Positions 60,780 through 64,000 of a DNA stretch of 64,000 nt are shown piece by piece. The translations under genes were made by a program, and so were the position numbers. This stretch comes from SAR202-VII-2 sp965263165 (lineage in GTDB: Bacteria; Chloroflexota; Dehalococcoidia; Lucifugimonadales; SAR202-VII-2), in assembly GCA_965263165.1 (NCBI GenBank), contig OZ253584.1, positions 1,364,001-1,428,000 of the forward strand, read 5' to 3'. The notes under the pieces are model-generated. The model was not told the origin of the DNA. It made no database searches and worked only from the letters and a program-made list of their open reading frames with translations. Each line of letters opens with the position of its first letter. The stretch's first letter is position 1.

Positions 60780-63248
60780 CTAGCTCGCTTCGCCCGGCGC
60801 TTCCTGCCGGTACTCTTCCAGCGCGAGTTGCAGTTTGGGCCAAGCGCTGAGGCTGGAGTCCCGCTCGAGCAACTCGGCGGCCTGCTTGCGCGCAGCGGCC
60901 ATAATGTCGGTGTCCGAAAGGCGGGCCACCCTCAATTGGGGCAGGCCGCTCTGCCGGGTTCCGAAGTGGTCGCCGGGCCCTCTGATACGCAGGTCCTCCT
61001 CGGCCAGTGAGAAGCCGTCGTTGGCCCGCTCAACGATGTCCAGCCGCTCCCGCGCTTCCGGCGAAGCGTTCTCAGCCATGAGGATACAGTAGCCTTGATC
61101 CTTGCCTCTGCCCACGCGGCCGCGAAGCTGGTGTAGCTGCGAAAGCCCAAACCGGTTGGCCCCCTCGATGAGGATGGCGGTGGCGTTGGGCACGTCGATG
61201 CCAACCTCGATGACGGGCGTGCAAACTAGGATATCGGTATCGCCCCGGCGGAAGCTGTCCATGACTTCGCCCTTCTCCGCCAAGGACATGCGGCCATGAA
61301 GGAGGCCCAGACGGAGGTCCTGATAGACCCCCGCCGAGAGGCGTTCGTATTCCTCGGCGGCCGCCCGGGCCAGCACAGCCTCCGACTCCTCAATCAGCGG
61401 GCACACGATAAAAGCCTGATGCCCCTCCCTCACCTGCTTGTGCAGGAACCGGTAGGCCCTATCGCGGTCCGAAGCCTCCAGGCAGCGGGTCTTGACCGGC
61501 AGGCGGCCGCGAGGCATTTCGTCCAGGGTGCTCAGGTCCAGGTCTCCGTAGAGTGTGAGGGCCAGCGACCGCGGGATGGGCGTAGCCGACATGACAAGCA
61601 TGTGAGGATTGCCGCCCTTCTCCCGGAGGGCTGCCCGCTGGCGCACGCCGAACCGGTGCTGCTCGTCGATGACCACGAAGGCCAGGCGAGGGAAATCCAC
61701 GCCCTCTTGGATGAGGGCGTGGGTGCCTATGGCTATGTCCATGCCGCCCTCTGACAACAGCCGGTGCATCTCCCTCTTGGCCTTGCGAGTTTGCCCGCCC
61801 AGCAGCAGCCCCACAACGACCGGACGGGGATAGCCTTCCAGATGAACAACCAGTCGGCTCGGCGTGGACTTGTCCACGGCCGCTCCTTCGAGCAGGCGCT
61901 CCACGGTGAGGAAATGCTGCTCGGCGAGGACCTCCGTGGGCGCAAGGAAAGCGCCCTGGAAGCTGCAGGCCGACGCCGCCAGCAGCCCAGCCAGCGCCAG
62001 CACCGTCTTCCCGCTGCCGACTTCACCCTGAAGCAGGCGCGTCATTGTCTTGGCCTCGGCTATGTCTCGCATCAGGTCGCCCATGACCCGCTCCTGCGCC
62101 GAGGTCAACGAGAAGGGCAGGGTCTTCAGGAAGCTCTCCACGATGCCGGGCGCCGGTTTGATAGGCCGGGACGGCGCCGCCTCCCGGTGCAGCTTGCGAT
62201 AGGACAACACAGCGAGCTGCATCATGAAAAGCTCGTCGAAAGCCAGGCGGTGGCGGGCCTCGTCCCGCTCCTCCGGGGAGTCCGGGTAGTGGAACTGTTG
62301 AATGGCCCGGGGCAAGGCCATCAGCCGGTTCCGCTTGATAATGTCTGGAGGAGCGGGGTCTACCGCGTCCTTGGCGAATCCGTCCACGGCCTGCTTTACT
62401 AGCCGTCGTAGGGGACGCTGGGTCAAGCCCTCCGTCAGAGGATAGACCGGCACAAGGCGACCCGTGTGCGTGAGATTGCCATCTCCGGTGAGGAGCTCGT
62501 GCTCGGGATTCTCCATGACCAGCGCCCCGCGGAAGATGTTCACTCTGCCGCTGAGCGCGATGCGGCTCTGGACCCGCAGGCTGCGGGCCATGTAGGGCTG
62601 GTTGAACCACACCACCCGGAAATTGCCGGTGTCGTCGCCGACAACCGCCTCGCTTCCGCGTTTGCCGCCGAGCAGCGCCGGCCGGGCCTCCCAGACAACG
62701 ACGGAAACTGTTTGTTCCTCGCCGGGGCTCAGATCTCTCACTTGGGTGATGCGGGAATAATCGATGTGCCGGTTGGGGAAGAAGTAGAGCAGGTCCCTGA
62801 CCGTGTGAACGCCGAGCTTGGCCAGTAAAGAGGCCGTGCGGCTGGAAACGCCGCCAAGCGCCGCGACCGGGCTGGCGAGAGTTGGGCGCGGCTTTGGCTT
62901 GGCCGGCCGCGCCGGGGTCGCAGGACGCTTTCGAGACGCGGGCGGCCTATGGGTGGGCTGTGCGCCAGACCCCGTGGAGCGTTCGATGGCTGTGGACAAC
63001 CGGCCCATCCAGAGAGCCCTCTGGCGGCTGTCCAGGGAGGCGTAGGACTCTTCGAGGAGCCCGGCTTCCTTGAGACCTAGGAGAGCTTGGCCGTCGCTGG
63101 AGCCGGGGCCGGCCTCGGCGGCGGCCCACTTGGCCAGGAAACGGTCCAGCCCCCCAACGACTGCCGAGTCGTTGTAGCCGTGGGCGCGCTCGAGGTTGAG
63201 GATCTTGTGGAGGGCGTCCAACCGGGACGCGGCCCGAGGTTTGGGCAT
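60780..63248 (-). CDS. recG: ATP-dependent DNA helicase RecG
   Basis: RecG regresses stalled replication forks. In 822 residues: an N-terminal extension (about 1-130, with a Pro/Lys/Arg-rich linker) not found in short homologues, the wedge OB domain (TVSVVVWEA ... VVWFNQPYMA), Walker A GEVGSGKT (GDVGSGKT in most), DEQHRFGV, SATPIPRSLALT, VCPLIEESE and GRVGRGKDQGYC. ATG at 63248 is preceded by AGAGGACAGCACA; a TACAAT lies at 63273-63268. It is upstream of the cNMP-binding gene and downstream of degV. Confidence 0.95.
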   Translation of the reverse strand: MPKPRAASRLDALHKILNLERAHGYNDSAVVGGLDRFLAKWAAAEAGPGSSDGQALLGLKEAGLLEESYASLDSRQRALWMGRLSTAIERSTGSGAQPTHRPPASRKRPATPARPAKPKPRPTLASPVAALGGVSSRTASLLAKLGVHTVRDLLYFFPNRHIDYSRITQVRDLSPGEEQTVSVVVWEARPALLGGKRGSEAVVGDDTGNFRVVWFNQPYMARSLRVQSRIALSGRVNIFRGALVMENPEHELLTGDGNLTHTGRLVPVYPLTEGLTQRPLRRLVKQAVDGFAKDAVDPAPPDIIKRNRLMALPRAIQQFHYPDSPEERDEARHRLAFDELFMMQLAVLSYRKLHREAAPSRPIKPAPGIVESFLKTLPFSLTSAQERVMGDLMRDIAEAKTMTRLLQGEVGSGKTVLALAGLLAASACSFQGAFLAPTEVLAEQHFLTVERLLEGAAVDKSTPSRLVVHLEGYPRPVVVGLLLGGQTRKAKREMHRLLSEGGMDIAIGTHALIQEGVDFPRLAFVVIDEQHRFGVRQRAALREKGGNPHMLVMSATPIPRSLALTLYGDLDLSTLDEMPRGRLPVKTRCLEASDRDRAYRFLHKQVREGHQAFIVCPLIEESEAVLARAAAEEYERLSAGVYQDLRLGLLHGRMSLAEKGEVMDSFRRGDTDILVCTPVIEVGIDVPNATAILIEGANRFGLSQLHQLRGRVGRGKDQGYCILMAENASPEARERLDIVERANDGFSLAEEDLRIRGPGDHFGTRQSGLPQLRVARLSDTDIMAAARKQAAELLERDSSLSAWPKLQLALEEYRQEAPGEAS

Positions 63249-63434
63249 TGTGCTGTCCTCTAGCGTTATTGTACGGCGCTGGCAGCGCAGCGGTACGGCC
63301 GTAGTCGTTGGGGCTGCGGCGACCGTGGGAGAGGCAGGGGAACAACAGACCCGGCGCTCGCGATAGTGAACTCCGCGGCCTGCTTCGATGGGATGGCGAT
63401 GCTCGCGGCAATGCCCTTGGCTCTCTCCTTCACC

Positions 63435-64000
63435 TCAGCGGGCAAGCACGGCGGCGCCCACTGCGCCAGGGCCTGCATAGGCGCCCACCACTGGCCCTAT
63501 GCGGCCGGTCAAAATTTGAAGCTCTCCTCCACCGATGTCCCGTATCGCTCCGGCCAGCGCTTCGGCATCGTCCGGCGCTGTGCTGTGCATGACGGCTGCT
63601 TCTTGGAGGCCGCCCACATCCTGCGCGGCTTGGACAACCCTTGCCATGGCCTTGGAGCGGGTTCTTGCCTTGTCCAACGGGTGAATCTCTCCGTCCCGGC
63701 AGATGAGCACGGGGCGCACGCGCAGCAGCGATCCCACAAATGCCTGCGCCTTGCCAATCCGCCCCCCCTTTTCCAGGTAGTGCAGAGTCTCCAGGTAGAA
63801 GAAGACCTGGATGCGCTCTGCGGCGCTGCGAGCGGCGGCGGCCACCTCTTCCACTGAGCCTCCCGCCTGAGCGGCCCGCGCCGCAGCCAGGGCGCATAGT
63901 CCCAGGCCCATGGAGGCCGTTCCGGTGTCGATGACCTCGACCGGACGGCTGTCGTAGGTCTGGGCGGCGTTGATGGCGGAGTTGTATGTCCCGCTCAACT
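63435..64000 (-). CDS. DegV-family protein (5' end cut by window edge)
   Basis: The frame enters from the right edge at 64000 and stops at 63435, so about 188 residues of the C-terminal two thirds are seen. LSGTYNSAINAA, IDTGTASMGLG, ERIQVFFYLETLHYLEKGGRIGKA and the final GPVVGAYAGPGAVGAA are DegV features. These proteins bind a fatty acid and work with FakA-type kinases in Firmicutes; a similar role here is inference. The gap to recG is 186 bases. Confidence 0.88.
   Translation of the reverse strand, partial: LSGTYNSAINAAQTYDSRPVEVIDTGTASMGLGLCALAAARAAQAGGSVEEVAAAARSAAERIQVFFYLETLHYLEKGGRIGKAQAFVGSLLRVRPVLICRDGEIHPLDKARTRSKAMARVVQAAQDVGGLQEAAVMHSTAPDDAEALAGAIRDIGGGELQILTGRIGPVVGAYAGPGAVGAAVLAR

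Overview
The window is 64 kb of high-GC (low-to-mid 60s % by eye) bacterial chromosome. Three things point to Chloroflexota, most likely a Dehalococcoidia/SAR202-type lineage: an alternative complex III operon, a phosphatidylinositol-type lipid cluster, and the general look of the housekeeping proteins. This placement is inference; no rRNA is present to settle it. The 5' gene (epimerase) and the 3' gene (DegV) are cut by the window edges.

Layout. 1-7.6 kb: surface polysaccharide genes (nucleotide-sugar epimerase, a frameshifted glycosyltransferase, an alcohol dehydrogenase/Gfo-Idh fusion, UDP-GlcNAc 2-epimerase, glucuronyl C5-epimerase), interrupted by a 1.4-kb repeat-filled gap. 7.7-14.8 kb: MetE-like protein, cupin, Era, SDR, thioesterase, class V aminotransferase, DUF1015. 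14.9-26.2 kb: ligA, ftsH, greA, lysS, serS, a DUF362 protein, nfi, and prfB with its programmed frameshift. 26.2-29.1 kb (minus strand): inositol-phosphate synthase, PimA-like glycosyltransferase and CDP-alcohol phosphatidyltransferase. 29.4-30.3 kb: repeat gap. 30.3-34.7 kb (minus): rpsU, polA, mutM and an FmdB-type protein. 34.8-42.8 kb (minus): alternative complex III genes in the order small membrane protein-A-B1-B2-F-C-D-E. 42.8-46.7 kb (minus): organic-acid catabolism cluster. 46.9-52.1 kb: the translation block tRNA-Thr, tRNA-Tyr, tRNA-Thr, tuf, rpmG, secE, nusG, rplK, rplA, L10 leader, rplJ, rplL. 52.2-55.2 kb: radC, MFS transporter, CoA-transferase subunit. 55.2-57.2 kb: a low-GC two-gene insert (YwgA-like plus SAMHD1-like HD hydrolase). 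57.3-59.2 kb: two divergent cupin genes. 59.2-60.1 kb: repeat gap. 60.1-64 kb (minus): cNMP-binding protein, recG, degV.

Three observations stand out. (1) FtsH carries a second copy of its own N-terminal extracytoplasmic-type domain, inserted inside the M41 peptidase domain. (2) A composite element of about 0.6-0.7 kb occurs three times, at about 2.4-3.0, 29.5-30.0 and 59.3-59.9 kb. Each copy has a consensus-like promoter with exact 17-bp spacing, a preserved start-proximal hairpin, and a 10-11-bp tandem tract whose orientation is flipped in one copy. (3) A 42-bp tandem repeat built round the palindrome CGTAAG-N3-CTTACG lies next to the first copy.
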